A stretch of 64,000 nucleotides of DNA from Sporosarcina sp. BP05 (lineage in GTDB: Bacteria > Bacillota > Bacilli > Bacillales_A > Planococcaceae), in the NCBI RefSeq assembly GCF_014282005.1, contig NZ_JACFTD010000008.1:1-64000 (forward strand), given 5' to 3'. Below the pieces are notes generated by a model that was not told the DNA's origin, searched no databases, and saw only the letters and a list, made by a program, of their open reading frames with translations. A program made the translations under genes and the position numbers. Shown here piece after piece: positions 7,774-16,706 of the stretch; within the stretch, counting starts at the first letter, position 1; every line of letters starts with the position of its first letter.

Positions 7774-8133
7774 TTATTGAACGGTACCTGTAAAGTCTTC
7801 GAGTGCATCCTGCCAAATGGTAACGCCTTGGCTCATTGCAGAACCTCCGCCTAGTGCCGCAGCCACTCCAATTGCCTCCATCATTTCTTCCTCGGTACTA
7901 CCCGCATCAAGGCAACCCTTTGTATGGTAGAGGATGCAATATTCGTTATGTGCGTGCACGCTAATGGCGAGTGCGATTAGCTGCTTGTCTTTCTGACCCA
8001 ATTTGCCTTCTTCAAAACACGACTCAGTGAATGCATGATACGCCCTGGCCACATCCGGCAATTTTTCTGCGAAACTGCCCATTCCAATTTTATATTCCTG
8101 TAATACAGCTTCTGAATACGTAATTTCCTCCAT
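7774..8133 (-). CDS. Carboxymuconolactone decarboxylase (AhpD-like) family protein
   Basis: A 119-residue all-helical protein of the CMD family. The core motif is HNEYCILYHTKGCLDAGSTE (about residues 67-86). AhpD-type disulfide reductases need E-x-x-C-x-x-C-x-x-x-H; here EYCILYH keeps the Glu and one Cys, but the position of the second Cys is Tyr, with another Cys (KGC) four residues beyond the His. The redox role is therefore uncertain. AGGAGG precedes the ATG by seven bases. Encoded alone, convergent with the DUF378 gene. Confidence 0.85.
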   Translation of the reverse strand: MEEITYSEAVLQEYKIGMGSFAEKLPDVARAYHAFTESCFEEGKLGQKDKQLIALAISVHAHNEYCILYHTKGCLDAGSTEEEMMEAIGVAAALGGGSAMSQGVTIWQDALEDFTGTVQ

Positions 8134-8306
8134 ATAATACCCTCCTCCTATTCGTGAGTAGTATTAGCAAGACGGGGGAAGGCATGCATTGCTATAATAA
8201 GGCAGTGTCTAATGCTGACCAAAGCTTTGACGCTCTTTTTACATTTGTAATTTAATTTTTAGATTCGATATGACAGATTATATTAGTCGGGGAGTTGGAA
8301 TTAGAG

Positions 8307-9494
8307 ATGAACAAGAAGGACATTGCAGCGATTCGTAAACAATTTAAATTGGACACTGACTTACTGACGATTACTGACATTTATAAAGTTTATATTAAGC
8401 AGGAGAGCAGTGATTTCTATCATGAGGAAAGCCAGCCATTTCCCCTTTTGGACAGAGAGCAACAGGAGTTGTTTCTGAACAACTTTAAAAAAGTGTTGGG
8501 TGGAAAACTAGGTTTAAAACTATTTGAGGTGAGGTTTCAACCGCAAGTGGAGGAGCAAACTGACCATACGCAGAGGCTTTTATATGAGGGCCTTCATACA
8601 AAAGAAGTAGAAGATTGGAAAGCGAATATGGAAAGTATCGCTCGAAAGATGGTGCAAGACGCTCAATATGAAAAGGACGTCGTAGTGACTTTTATTCGCG
8701 GTAATTATTTTAAACCGACGAAAAGGAATCATGATGTAGAGGAAGTCGCCAAGCAGGATGAAGTGTACAAGAACCCATTCATTCTCTGTAGCATGAATCA
8801 GACTGAACTGCCTAAACGCTCACTTGTATTTGATTTCAATGAGAAGGAATTTAAGTCGCGCGACATGCTAGATCCAATCATCAATTTAACTTCTCCAATT
8901 GGTGGTTTTGTATTCCCTTGCTTTACAGACAACGCCGCAGACGTAAATCACATCTTGTATGCTGCCGGTAAATCGAATAAGCCGGATTACCACTTCATCG
9001 AGAATGTGCTGGACGGCGAAGAGATTATGACTGCAGAGGATGATAAATCGGTCTTTGAAGAAATCGTTAAAGAAGTGGCTGGTAATGAGATGGATACAAA
9101 AACCCTTGCCAGTGTATATGATGAAATCAACAGTATGTTGATTGTGGAAGACGAGGGAGAAGATGAATATCTCCCTACTTTGGATACTAAAGAAGTGGAG
9201 CGTGTGCTGAAGGCGAGTGGCGTGAAAGATGTGAGCACGGAAAAAGTGGAAATGGCATTTCAGAAAGTAATCGCGGACAAAACATACGAAATGAAGGCAA
9301 GCCATATCGTTCCGAGTTACACATCCAAGTCCATCAAAATTCAAACGAAAGTAGCAGATATTGCTATCAGCCCGCAAGACTTGAGATATGTGAGGCAGGT
9401 CACTGTGAGTGGGAAACGTTGCATATTGATTGAGGTGGAAGAAGACACGATTATTGAAGGATTTACGCTGCTTCAAGAAGAATTGTTGGAGTAG
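8307..9494 (+). CDS. DUF4317 family protein
   Basis: A 395-residue soluble protein of the uncharacterised Firmicutes family DUF4317. The N-terminus MNKKDIAAIRKQFKLDTDLL is characteristic, and two more blocks fit: FIRGNYFKPTKRNHDVEE and SPIGGFVFPCFTDNAADVNH. No membrane segment. I prefer the ATG at 8307 over the in-frame TTG at 8295 because family members begin MNKKxI and GGGGAG directly abuts the TTG. No operon partner: the next gene is 115 bp downstream. Function unknown. Confidence 0.85.
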   Translation: MNKKDIAAIRKQFKLDTDLLTITDIYKVYIKQESSDFYHEESQPFPLLDREQQELFLNNFKKVLGGKLGLKLFEVRFQPQVEEQTDHTQRLLYEGLHTKEVEDWKANMESIARKMVQDAQYEKDVVVTFIRGNYFKPTKRNHDVEEVAKQDEVYKNPFILCSMNQTELPKRSLVFDFNEKEFKSRDMLDPIINLTSPIGGFVFPCFTDNAADVNHILYAAGKSNKPDYHFIENVLDGEEIMTAEDDKSVFEEIVKEVAGNEMDTKTLASVYDEINSMLIVEDEGEDEYLPTLDTKEVERVLKASGVKDVSTEKVEMAFQKVIADKTYEMKASHIVPSYTSKSIKIQTKVADIAISPQDLRYVRQVTVSGKRCILIEVEEDTIIEGFTLLQEELLE

Positions 9495-9609
9495 TAGAGA
9501 TTTAGGGCGCGAAAAGAAATAAATAGAAGAACGCATGCTACTAGTGAGCACCAGATATGCATGGAATGTAGTCATTAGTAAAAGTAATAATGCTGAAGGA
9601 GCCGTTAAA

Positions 9610-10026
9610 TTGGAATACGTTTTAGATCACGTTGGAATTGCTGTTAGAAGTATTGATGACGCTCTTCCCTTTTATATTAATGTATTAAATGGATTGTTAG
9701 AGGACCGTTATACAAGTGATGCGCCTGGTGTTGAAGTGCATGTTGCTGTAGTCAGAACGGATGACAAAGTAATTGAATTACTGGCACCAACCAACAAGAA
9801 CTCTCCGATGGCCCGGTTTATAAAGCAACGGGGAAAAGGGGTGCATCATATTGCCTATCGAGTTGACGATTTGGACAAAGCAATACGCGAGGCAAGTGAA
9901 AATGGAGTTCGTTTCCTAGAGGACACACTACGTACGAATGCACGTGGAAGAAGGCTCATTTATATGAATCCCGCCTCGACTGATGGAACTTTGATTGAGC
10001 TTTGTAGTTATTCAGAGAAAACCTAA
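9610..10026 (+). CDS. Glyoxalase/VOC protein, methylmalonyl-CoA epimerase-like
   Basis: A 138-residue single-domain pair-of-betaalphabetabetabeta (VOC) protein. LDHVGIAV near the start and HHIAYRVDDLDKA supply the metal-binding histidines, and LIELC gives the terminal Glu, as in methylmalonyl-CoA epimerases. A TTG start at 9610 follows AAGGAG with an 8-nt gap and gives the family-usual N-terminus; an ATG further upstream (9535) would add 25 residues unlike the family and lacks a binding site. No mutase genes are adjacent, so the epimerase role is inferred only from similarity. Confidence 0.8.
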   Translation: MEYVLDHVGIAVRSIDDALPFYINVLNGLLEDRYTSDAPGVEVHVAVVRTDDKVIELLAPTNKNSPMARFIKQRGKGVHHIAYRVDDLDKAIREASENGVRFLEDTLRTNARGRRLIYMNPASTDGTLIELCSYSEKT

Positions 10027-10059
10027 TTAGAGTTATCTTAATTAAAGGAGCCGTCGATT

Positions 10060-11184
10060 ATGCATATCCGTTGTACGAAGAAACTTTTAGTTGAACTCAA
10101 AGTCGAACCTGAATCAGTTTCAGAGGACAATCCACTTTTCTCTTGGCATGCAAATTTAATCATGGTAAATCGTAGGAAAGCGATTGTGTTAATGAATGAT
10201 CATAATCGTTATGCTGTTGTGTTGTACGGACTGAAAGCAAAAGATTTTAATAGGTTCACCGAGATTGCCTTGCAAGGAATCCGCGAAACATTCCAGGCAG
10301 AAGGGATTTCGGACAAGGTGATTGCCAGGTATTTACTTCATACTGGTGAGGTCTCCATGACGAAGACTAAGGATCGGACTTCTGTGGCAAGGATGAATAA
10401 GGTGTGTGACAATGCATACTTTTTTGATGAGTTATGGGATAATGATTCTATTTTTCAGCCGGCCATGGGTCTTAGAATTAGCCGTTTATTAGCCGGAGGC
10501 GGAAATAAAAGTTATATTTACCCGAATGAAGAGATGTATAAGGATCTTGCCCTATTTGCAGGCCAATCAATTTTTGAAGCGAAAGCGGCAGTCCTGAAAG
10601 TTACACTTAGGCTTGAAAATCATCAAGTGTGGCGGCGACTAGTGGTACCTTTAAACAAAACGTTTAACCAATTACACCAAATTCTACAGGCAGCCTTTGG
10701 GTGGCAAGATTACCATCTTCATAACTTTTACGTTTATGGTCAGGCGGTCAATTCTGAGAATTACATCAGAGAAGGGCATAATGAACAAGTCCTAAAACCA
10801 ATTGTTAATCTTGTTTGTGATGAGGAAGCTTTTTCCTATCCAGGTGAAGTAAACATGAAGCTTGAAAAAGACGTGAAGCTATTGGAATATATCCCTGCAA
10901 GTGAAAAACTGACATACAATTATGACTTTGGGGATGATTGGAACCATGATATCGAAGTAGAAAGTATACTAGAGAACTATGACTTCAACTATCCTGTTTG
11001 CTTGGAGGGCGAAGGGAATACACCGCCAGAAGATGTAGGCGGTGAGTATGGTTATGAGCAATTTCTCAAGATTCTTGCTGATCCCGGCCACTCTGAGTAT
11101 GAGCATATGGTTAATTGGGGACGGATGCAGCGTTATCAGGATTTTGTTATTAATTATATAAATATAGGTTTGAAGGGACTTTAA
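10060..11184 (+). CDS. DUF6933 plus pRiA4b ORF-3-like (PF07929) two-domain protein
   Basis: A 374-residue protein with two parts. Residues 1-160 (MHIRCTKKLLVELK, SWHANLIMVNRRKAIVLMND) match the DUF6933 type. Residues about 185-350 match the plasmid pRiA4b ORF-3-like family: LRLENHQVWRRLVVPLNKTF, LHQILQAAFGWQDYHLHNF, YNYDFGDDWNHDIEVE and CLEGEGNTPPEDVGGEYGYE. Neither domain has a defined activity. ATG after AAAGGAG with a 9-nt gap. Expressed alone up to a strong terminator. Confidence 0.8.
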   Translation: MHIRCTKKLLVELKVEPESVSEDNPLFSWHANLIMVNRRKAIVLMNDHNRYAVVLYGLKAKDFNRFTEIALQGIRETFQAEGISDKVIARYLLHTGEVSMTKTKDRTSVARMNKVCDNAYFFDELWDNDSIFQPAMGLRISRLLAGGGNKSYIYPNEEMYKDLALFAGQSIFEAKAAVLKVTLRLENHQVWRRLVVPLNKTFNQLHQILQAAFGWQDYHLHNFYVYGQAVNSENYIREGHNEQVLKPIVNLVCDEEAFSYPGEVNMKLEKDVKLLEYIPASEKLTYNYDFGDDWNHDIEVESILENYDFNYPVCLEGEGNTPPEDVGGEYGYEQFLKILADPGHSEYEHMVNWGRMQRYQDFVINYINIGLKGL

Positions 11185-11215
11185 GAGGAAAGTTTTGCCA
11201 GTTAAGAAAACAGTA

Positions 11216-11268
11216 ATAGCCGAAAAAGCACATCAATTATAAAGTTGATGTGCTATTTCGGCTATATT
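11216..11268 (+). terminator. Rho-independent terminator
   Basis: ATAGCCGAA-AAGCACATCAA pairs with TTGATGTGCT-ATTTCGGCTAT, a stem of nearly 20 bp, followed by ATTTC. It separates two convergent genes and probably serves both. Confidence 0.8.
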
Positions 11269-11290
11269 TCGTTGTTATAGTCGATGGTTA

Positions 11291-12070
11291 CTAACTCTCC
11301 ATTTGGTCAATGCCCTTTTTTACGATAAAACTCAAATGCCTCCCACTCTGCCTATCCTCCCGATAAGAAAAACCAGTTGGATCTACATACGTACAAGTTC
11401 GGTCAATCGAAATTCGCTCAGCCGGAATCCCTGCCAACTCACATTGTTTTCTAACAGTGAGCTGGTTATCAATGTGATACTTGTGAGTGTCGTCATTGTA
11501 ATACATAAATTCATCCGCATAGCCAAGGGCTTTGAATTTCAAATAGACGTCTTCATCGACTTCAAACTTTTCCTGGCTTAGCGCAGCACCAATCTGGACG
11601 TGGAAATCACTTGGATTACAGTGTTCAACTTGTGTTAAATGCTCGAAAAGTTTCGATGTGATTTCTTTGACTGTGCCTTGCCATCCGGAATGGATCACGC
11701 CGATGAGGCCGTTCACTTCATTGTAGAAAATCACAGGAACACAGTCGGCGGTGAAGCTGCATAATACAAGATTTGGTTCAAAGCTATAAAGGGCGTCTGT
11801 GTCCGCAATGGCCGTGTCCATTCGCTCGGCCCCTCGTCCTATGTCGTCGAGCGTTACGCGATGGAAATTGGCGCTATGCGTCTGCGTGGCACAAACGAAA
11901 TCACTCAGCTCGAGTTGCAAGGAGGCAGCTAATTTCTTGCGGTTTTTGATTATATTATAAGGAGTTACACAGGCATGAAGGGCCATATTGTTGTGTTCAA
12001 GTTCGGCTCCGTCTTTCATGGTCATCCCTGTTATGAATTTGTCATTGTTTACGTATATAGTTGTTGTCAT
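11291..12070 (-). CDS. pgeF: Polyphenol oxidase/YlmD family purine nucleoside phosphorylase (DUF152, LACC1-like)
   Basis: A 259-residue member of the YlmD/YfiH/LACC1 family, zinc enzymes reported to phosphorolyse or deaminate purine nucleosides; PgeF also edits peptidoglycan precursors in E. coli. The zinc-site motifs are present: ATQTHSANF (His), FTADCVPVIF (Cys) and GVIHSGWQGTVKEI (His). The C-terminal CTYVDPTGFSYREDRQSGR fits. It is not in the usual cell-division/ylm context, so it may be a second copy. AGGTGATGAC precedes the ATG. Confidence 0.88.
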   Translation of the reverse strand: MTTTIYVNNDKFITGMTMKDGAELEHNNMALHACVTPYNIIKNRKKLAASLQLELSDFVCATQTHSANFHRVTLDDIGRGAERMDTAIADTDALYSFEPNLVLCSFTADCVPVIFYNEVNGLIGVIHSGWQGTVKEITSKLFEHLTQVEHCNPSDFHVQIGAALSQEKFEVDEDVYLKFKALGYADEFMYYNDDTHKYHIDNQLTVRKQCELAGIPAERISIDRTCTYVDPTGFSYREDRQSGRHLSFIVKKGIDQMES

Positions 12071-12361
12071 GTCATCACCTAGCTTTACTATACCTTAGTG
12101 TCTATTCAAAAAAAACAATCATGGCTTTCGATCGTGTTGATGTAGAAATTCACAAATTTCGCCTTGCACTATGTGGTTATTTTCAATGGTGAATCTTAGT
12201 TAGGGTATCTATATGGTGTGTCAAAAGTGATGGGTGACGGGTTCTCATTTAACTCCAAGCTGTTCCAGACTCCTACATTACCGAAAGCTTGTTTGGTATA
12301 CTCTAGGTACTATTGCAAGAACCGAGCACCAGGTATCCGAAACAAGGAGGGAGGCAGACAT

Positions 12362-15300
12362 ATGAATATAAAATTAAACCGAGAGTTAATTAAAGAAATG
12401 TGCGGGACAGTCTCCTTCAAAAGGGGGGAAGCTTTTTATCGTGCTAATAAAGTAACGGTTGAAAGTTATGGTGCTGATGGTTGTGAAGCAACGGTTGCAG
12501 GGATGGAAGATTTCCATGTCACCATTAAAAAGGATGAAAAAGGTAGTTTACTCACGAAATGTAGCTGTCCTGCGCTAGCTTCCTTTCAAATGGATTGTCA
12601 GCATATTGCGGCCGTTCTACTGTCGATTTATGAACTTAAGCGTCAGGGAAAAGTCCTCAATAGTTCAAGTGAACTCCAGTCTGATTCAATAAAAAATCAA
12701 GAACTAACGGAAGGCTTACTGACACTTTTCAATGCCCAACCTAAACGTTCAAGCGGTCATCAGCTTCACTTTGAAAACAGGCAAGTGCTTGATGCGGAGC
12801 TTACGTGCAAACCCGTCTCCTTAGGAGAGGGACGGCATATGTTTGGAATAAAGGTGAAGATTGGTCCGACTACTGTGCAGAATATCAGGGGCTTTCTGAA
12901 GCATGTGGAAGACGGACAAACTAGCTTGCTTTCTAATTCATTCACGTTCGACCCAAATCTTCATTGCTTTCAAAAAGAAACGAATGCTTTGATCCAGCAG
13001 CTTATCCAGGTAATCAATGATGAAGATGTATATGTCGATGAACTTTTTGGAACATCAAATTATGTCAGCGATCATCATACATTACTGATTCCTCCATCTT
13101 CTTGGGACAGGCAATTACCTATACTTGAGAGAGTACCATCTATTAAATTGGAATATGGTGGGGATGTGTATGCGGGTCTTCGTGTATCGAAAGAACCGCT
13201 TTCTTTACAGTTTGACTTTGCTGAAGCCGAAGGTAAGGGCAATCAACTGCAGATCAAAGGATTGAATCGAATGGTTGTGCTGAATTCATACAGCTCTGTC
13301 TTATCTGAAGGGAAACTAATCCAGTTGAAAAGTGAGGATTGCAAACGTCTCTCGGACCTAAAGGCGTTGCTTGATGGTTCAGGAACAAATCAAATCTCGA
13401 TTCCTCAGGAGCAGGTTGGTTTTTTCCTGGAAAAAGTGGTGCCTGGTTTGAAGAAACTAGGCAATGTACAACTATCGGACAGTATGTATAAGCAACTTGA
13501 TAAGACACCGCTAATTGCTAAAGTGTATTTGGATCGTGTGAAAAACCGTTTGCTTGTCGGGTTAGAGTTCTATTATGAAAATATCATGATTAATCCATTG
13601 GAACCTACTCCGGATATCCCGGCAAGCTCTACCTTCGTCAGGGATATGGATAGGGAAGAAGAAATCTTGCAGTTATTAGAGAAAAGCTTGTTTTCCAAGA
13701 CGGACGGCGGTTATTTTTTACACAATGAAGAATTGGAGTATGAGTTTTTGTATCATGCCGTTCCGAAGCTTAAAACGTTTGCACAAATATATGCAACTAC
13801 GGCTGTGAGAAATCGACTATTTAGAGGAAAAGCTCATCCAAAGATTAGTGTAAAGATGAAAAAAGAGAGGACCAATTGGCTAGAATTCAAATTTGAGCTC
13901 GATGGTATCCCTGAAAAGCACATACGTGAAATTCTATTGGCTCTAAAAGTAAAACGGAAGTATTATCGATTGGGAAACGGATCAATACTCTCATTGGAGA
14001 CCAAGGAGTTTGAAGAAATGAACCGCTTCTTGAACGCACTTCCGGCACAGAATGAAGAATTGGAAAGCGGTTTGACATTACCATTCGCTCAAGGTCTTCA
14101 GCTTCTTGATTCAGTCGAGAATCGTGATGTATTCACGTTAGAGAAATCGTTCCTGCAATTTTTGGAGAACGTCCATAATCCAGACAGTTTGGGGTTTGAA
14201 GTCCCAAAAAGTTTGGATCCACTATTACATGACTACCAAAAAGATGGCTACAAATGGATGAAAACACTTGCTCATTACGGATTCGGCGGAATTCTTGCAG
14301 ATGATATGGGGCTGGGTAAAACAGTGCAAAGCATCACGTTTATTCAATCCGAGCTTCCTAACATCCGTAAAAAGAAGCTCCCGGTTCTTATTGTTTGCCC
14401 ATCATCTTTGACGTATAACTGGCTAAGTGAAATCATGAAGTTTTCCCCAGAAATACAAGCGGTTGTCGTAGATGGTAATAAGACAGACCGGGTTAATTTA
14501 CAGAAGGATGTAATGGATATGGACGTTGTTATTACCTCCTATCCGTTGTTGCGCAGTGACATAATGTGGTACGAGAAACAGGTCTTTCATACCGTTTATT
14601 TTGATGAGGCACAGGCTTTTAAAAATCCCTTGACACAAACGGCAAAAGCAGCGCGCAAAATACAGGCAGATAACCGTTTCGCCCTTACTGGTACACCGAT
14701 AGAAAATTCATTAGAAGAGCTATGGTCCATTTTTCGGGTTGTCTTTCCTGAATTATTTCAAGGTCTTAAGGAATTCAGTAATCTCCCAAGGAAAACGATT
14801 GCCCGTAGGATTCGTCCATTTTTGCTTCGGAGGTTGAAAAAGGATGTACTTTCGGAGCTTCCTGAAAAAGTCGAGTTGCTGGAATCGGTGGAGTTGCTAC
14901 CTGACCAGAAAAAGCTATATGCTGCCTTTTTGGCTAAGCTCAGGCACGATACACTGAAACATCTCGACAAGGATACACTTCGAAAAAATCGTATTAAAAT
15001 TCTGGCTGGTTTGACTCGGTTAAGGCAGATTTGCTGTCACCCGGCCTTGTTTGTGGACGGCTATAAAGGGAGTTCAGGGAAGTTTGAACAGTTAATGCAG
15101 ATTATTGAGGAATCAAAGCTTTCGGGAAGAAGGGTGTTGATTTTTTCCCAATTCACGAAAATGCTTGGACTTATAGGTAGAGAGTTAACGATACAAGGAC
15201 TTCCTTATTTCTACCTTGATGGACAAACCCCGTCAGAGAAAAGAGTAGAAATGTGTAATCGATTCAATGTAGGTGAACGTGATTTATTTCTCATTTCCTT

Positions 15301-15586
15301 GAAAGCAGGCGGGACAGGCCTCAATTTGACCGGTGCAGATACCGTTATTCTATATGACATTTGGTGGAATCCAGCGGTTGAGGAGCAAGCGGCTGACCGT
15401 GCGCATCGTATTGGTCAGACAAATGTTGTACAAGTCATCAAGCTTGTCGCACGCGGTACAATCGAAGATAAAATAAATGAATTGCAAGATAGAAAAAGAA
15501 ATCTGATTGAAGAAGTTATTGACTCTGAGGATAAAGTGTCGTCTACTCTTACTGAAGAAGACATTCGGGAAATATTGATGTTATAA
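12362..15586 (+). CDS. SWIM zinc-finger SNF2-family helicase
   Basis: A 1074-residue ATP-dependent DNA translocase. The SWIM zinc finger is CSCPALASFQMDCQH near residue 70; the middle is a bacterial SNF2-associated region; the C-terminal 480 residues hold both helicase lobes: ADDMGLGKT (motif I), DEAQ (II), ALTGTPIEN (III), IFSQFTKML (IV) and KAGGTGLNLTGA to AADRAHRIGQ (V-VI). ATG at 12362 is chosen because AAGGAGGGAGG precedes it; an upstream in-frame start at 12218 would add 48 unconvincing residues. Proteins of this type remodel or release RNA polymerase or other DNA-bound proteins; its precise role is not shown. Confidence 0.93.
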   Translation: MNIKLNRELIKEMCGTVSFKRGEAFYRANKVTVESYGADGCEATVAGMEDFHVTIKKDEKGSLLTKCSCPALASFQMDCQHIAAVLLSIYELKRQGKVLNSSSELQSDSIKNQELTEGLLTLFNAQPKRSSGHQLHFENRQVLDAELTCKPVSLGEGRHMFGIKVKIGPTTVQNIRGFLKHVEDGQTSLLSNSFTFDPNLHCFQKETNALIQQLIQVINDEDVYVDELFGTSNYVSDHHTLLIPPSSWDRQLPILERVPSIKLEYGGDVYAGLRVSKEPLSLQFDFAEAEGKGNQLQIKGLNRMVVLNSYSSVLSEGKLIQLKSEDCKRLSDLKALLDGSGTNQISIPQEQVGFFLEKVVPGLKKLGNVQLSDSMYKQLDKTPLIAKVYLDRVKNRLLVGLEFYYENIMINPLEPTPDIPASSTFVRDMDREEEILQLLEKSLFSKTDGGYFLHNEELEYEFLYHAVPKLKTFAQIYATTAVRNRLFRGKAHPKISVKMKKERTNWLEFKFELDGIPEKHIREILLALKVKRKYYRLGNGSILSLETKEFEEMNRFLNALPAQNEELESGLTLPFAQGLQLLDSVENRDVFTLEKSFLQFLENVHNPDSLGFEVPKSLDPLLHDYQKDGYKWMKTLAHYGFGGILADDMGLGKTVQSITFIQSELPNIRKKKLPVLIVCPSSLTYNWLSEIMKFSPEIQAVVVDGNKTDRVNLQKDVMDMDVVITSYPLLRSDIMWYEKQVFHTVYFDEAQAFKNPLTQTAKAARKIQADNRFALTGTPIENSLEELWSIFRVVFPELFQGLKEFSNLPRKTIARRIRPFLLRRLKKDVLSELPEKVELLESVELLPDQKKLYAAFLAKLRHDTLKHLDKDTLRKNRIKILAGLTRLRQICCHPALFVDGYKGSSGKFEQLMQIIEESKLSGRRVLIFSQFTKMLGLIGRELTIQGLPYFYLDGQTPSEKRVEMCNRFNVGERDLFLISLKAGGTGLNLTGADTVILYDIWWNPAVEEQAADRAHRIGQTNVVQVIKLVARGTIEDKINELQDRKRNLIEEVIDSEDKVSSTLTEEDIREILML

Positions 15587-15662
15587 AGCAGGTTAGGAAT
15601 ACTTTGATCTGGAAGTTTGCGAGGTGAAAAGTAATAGCCGCGAACACCTTTACTACTAATTA

Positions 15663-15720
15663 AAAAGGTTATCTGGTTGTGAAACGATGCTAAATCGCTT
15701 CATAACCAGATACCTTTGTT
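15663..15720 (+). terminator. Rho-independent terminator of the SNF2 gene
   Basis: AAAGGTTATCTGGTTGTGAA and TTCATAACCAGATACCTTT form a long imperfect stem followed by GTTT. Confidence 0.7.
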
Positions 15721-15850
15721 TATGGCCCCTATATTTTTACCTTAAATGAAACCAAGAGCAGGTTAGTGCTCTGTGTCTAGCTTTGAGATTTCCCGGGTAC
15801 GTATTAATTATAATTTTATACTTCCGTTATCTGAAGAAATTGGTCAACAG

Positions 15851-16705
15851 TTACAAAAAATAGTGTGGATATAAATTCTTGCGTGCCCAAATCCATTGTT
15901 TCATCTCTATGATCATATCTTCATAACTTGGTACTTTGAATGAAAAATCCTGTCTGTTATTTAACAATGTTTTATCCGCATTGACGGAATCACTAGGCAA
16001 AATCGTTAACTCATCCGCTTTGAAATTCGCATTGAATTGGTTTAATAAATCAAATTTACTAATACTTTTATTATTAACAAGGTGATATAACCCCGTTATA
16101 TCTTCGATTGCGGCCTTTTCCATGGCCTTTGCTAAAGTTAAAGTAGTGACACCAGTCCAGATGGCTCCTGTAAATCCATTAATGGTTCCTTCTTGTTTCA
16201 TAAACCAATCAAATAAGCCAATTCCATTCGTTTTCATATCCGGACCAATAATTGAATTTCTGAAGGTTAAATTTTTGTTATCATTGATTTCGCCCAAAGC
16301 TTTTGTCCTATCATAAAAGGTTTCACCATCACGAGCGCTATCTTCGGAATAGGGTCCTGATTTACCTGAGAAAACACAATCTGTACTCATATGAATTAAT
16401 TTAGTGTTGGTATTTTTTAATTTATCGGCTATATAGTGTGGCAAGTAACTATTTAGATAGACAGCTCTTGACGGTACTAACTCACACGCTTCGTTTAAAA
16501 TACCTATGCAGTTGATAACTACATCATAGTTTTCTTTTAATAGAATTGAATTTAACAAAAAACCATCCAGAATATCCCCATTTATGTTCTTGCAATAAGG
16601 AAATGCTGTTCTCGAATAGGTAGTAACTTCATGCCCCTTCTCACTTAAAAATAATGAGATGGTATGGCCTGCCATTCCAGTTGCCCCAAGAACTAGGAAT
16701 TTCAT
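15851..16705 (-). CDS. RmlD-like nucleotide-sugar 4-reductase (SDR family)
   Basis: A 284-residue extended SDR. The Rossmann motif is LVLGATGMAGHTISLFLSEKG at the N-terminus, STDCVFSGKSGPYSE carries the Ser, and FYDRTKALGE has the YxxxK pair. This is the layout of RmlD/WbvR-type reductases that reduce the 4-keto group of dTDP- or UDP-linked 6-deoxy sugars. The start at 16705 has GGAGG five bases upstream; a first ATG at 16717 would contain that site. It begins one base after the stop of the dehydratase gene, so the two act together, probably on a UDP-4-keto-6-deoxy-HexNAc. Confidence 0.82.
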   Translation of the reverse strand: MKFLVLGATGMAGHTISLFLSEKGHEVTTYSRTAFPYCKNINGDILDGFLLNSILLKENYDVVINCIGILNEACELVPSRAVYLNSYLPHYIADKLKNTNTKLIHMSTDCVFSGKSGPYSEDSARDGETFYDRTKALGEINDNKNLTFRNSIIGPDMKTNGIGLFDWFMKQEGTINGFTGAIWTGVTTLTLAKAMEKAAIEDITGLYHLVNNKSISKFDLLNQFNANFKADELTILPSDSVNADKTLLNNRQDFSFKVPSYEDMIIEMKQWIWARKNLYPHYFL

Positions 16706-16706
16706 G

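Noticed and set aside
8886-9575. 229-codon minus-strand frame opposite the DUF4317 gene
   Set aside because: It is antisense to a clear family protein, with Phe/His-rich nonsense composition.
12218-12361. 48-residue N-terminal extension of the SNF2 protein
   Set aside because: AAGGAGGGAGG directly before the ATG at 12362 and the SWIM-domain start favour the shorter form.
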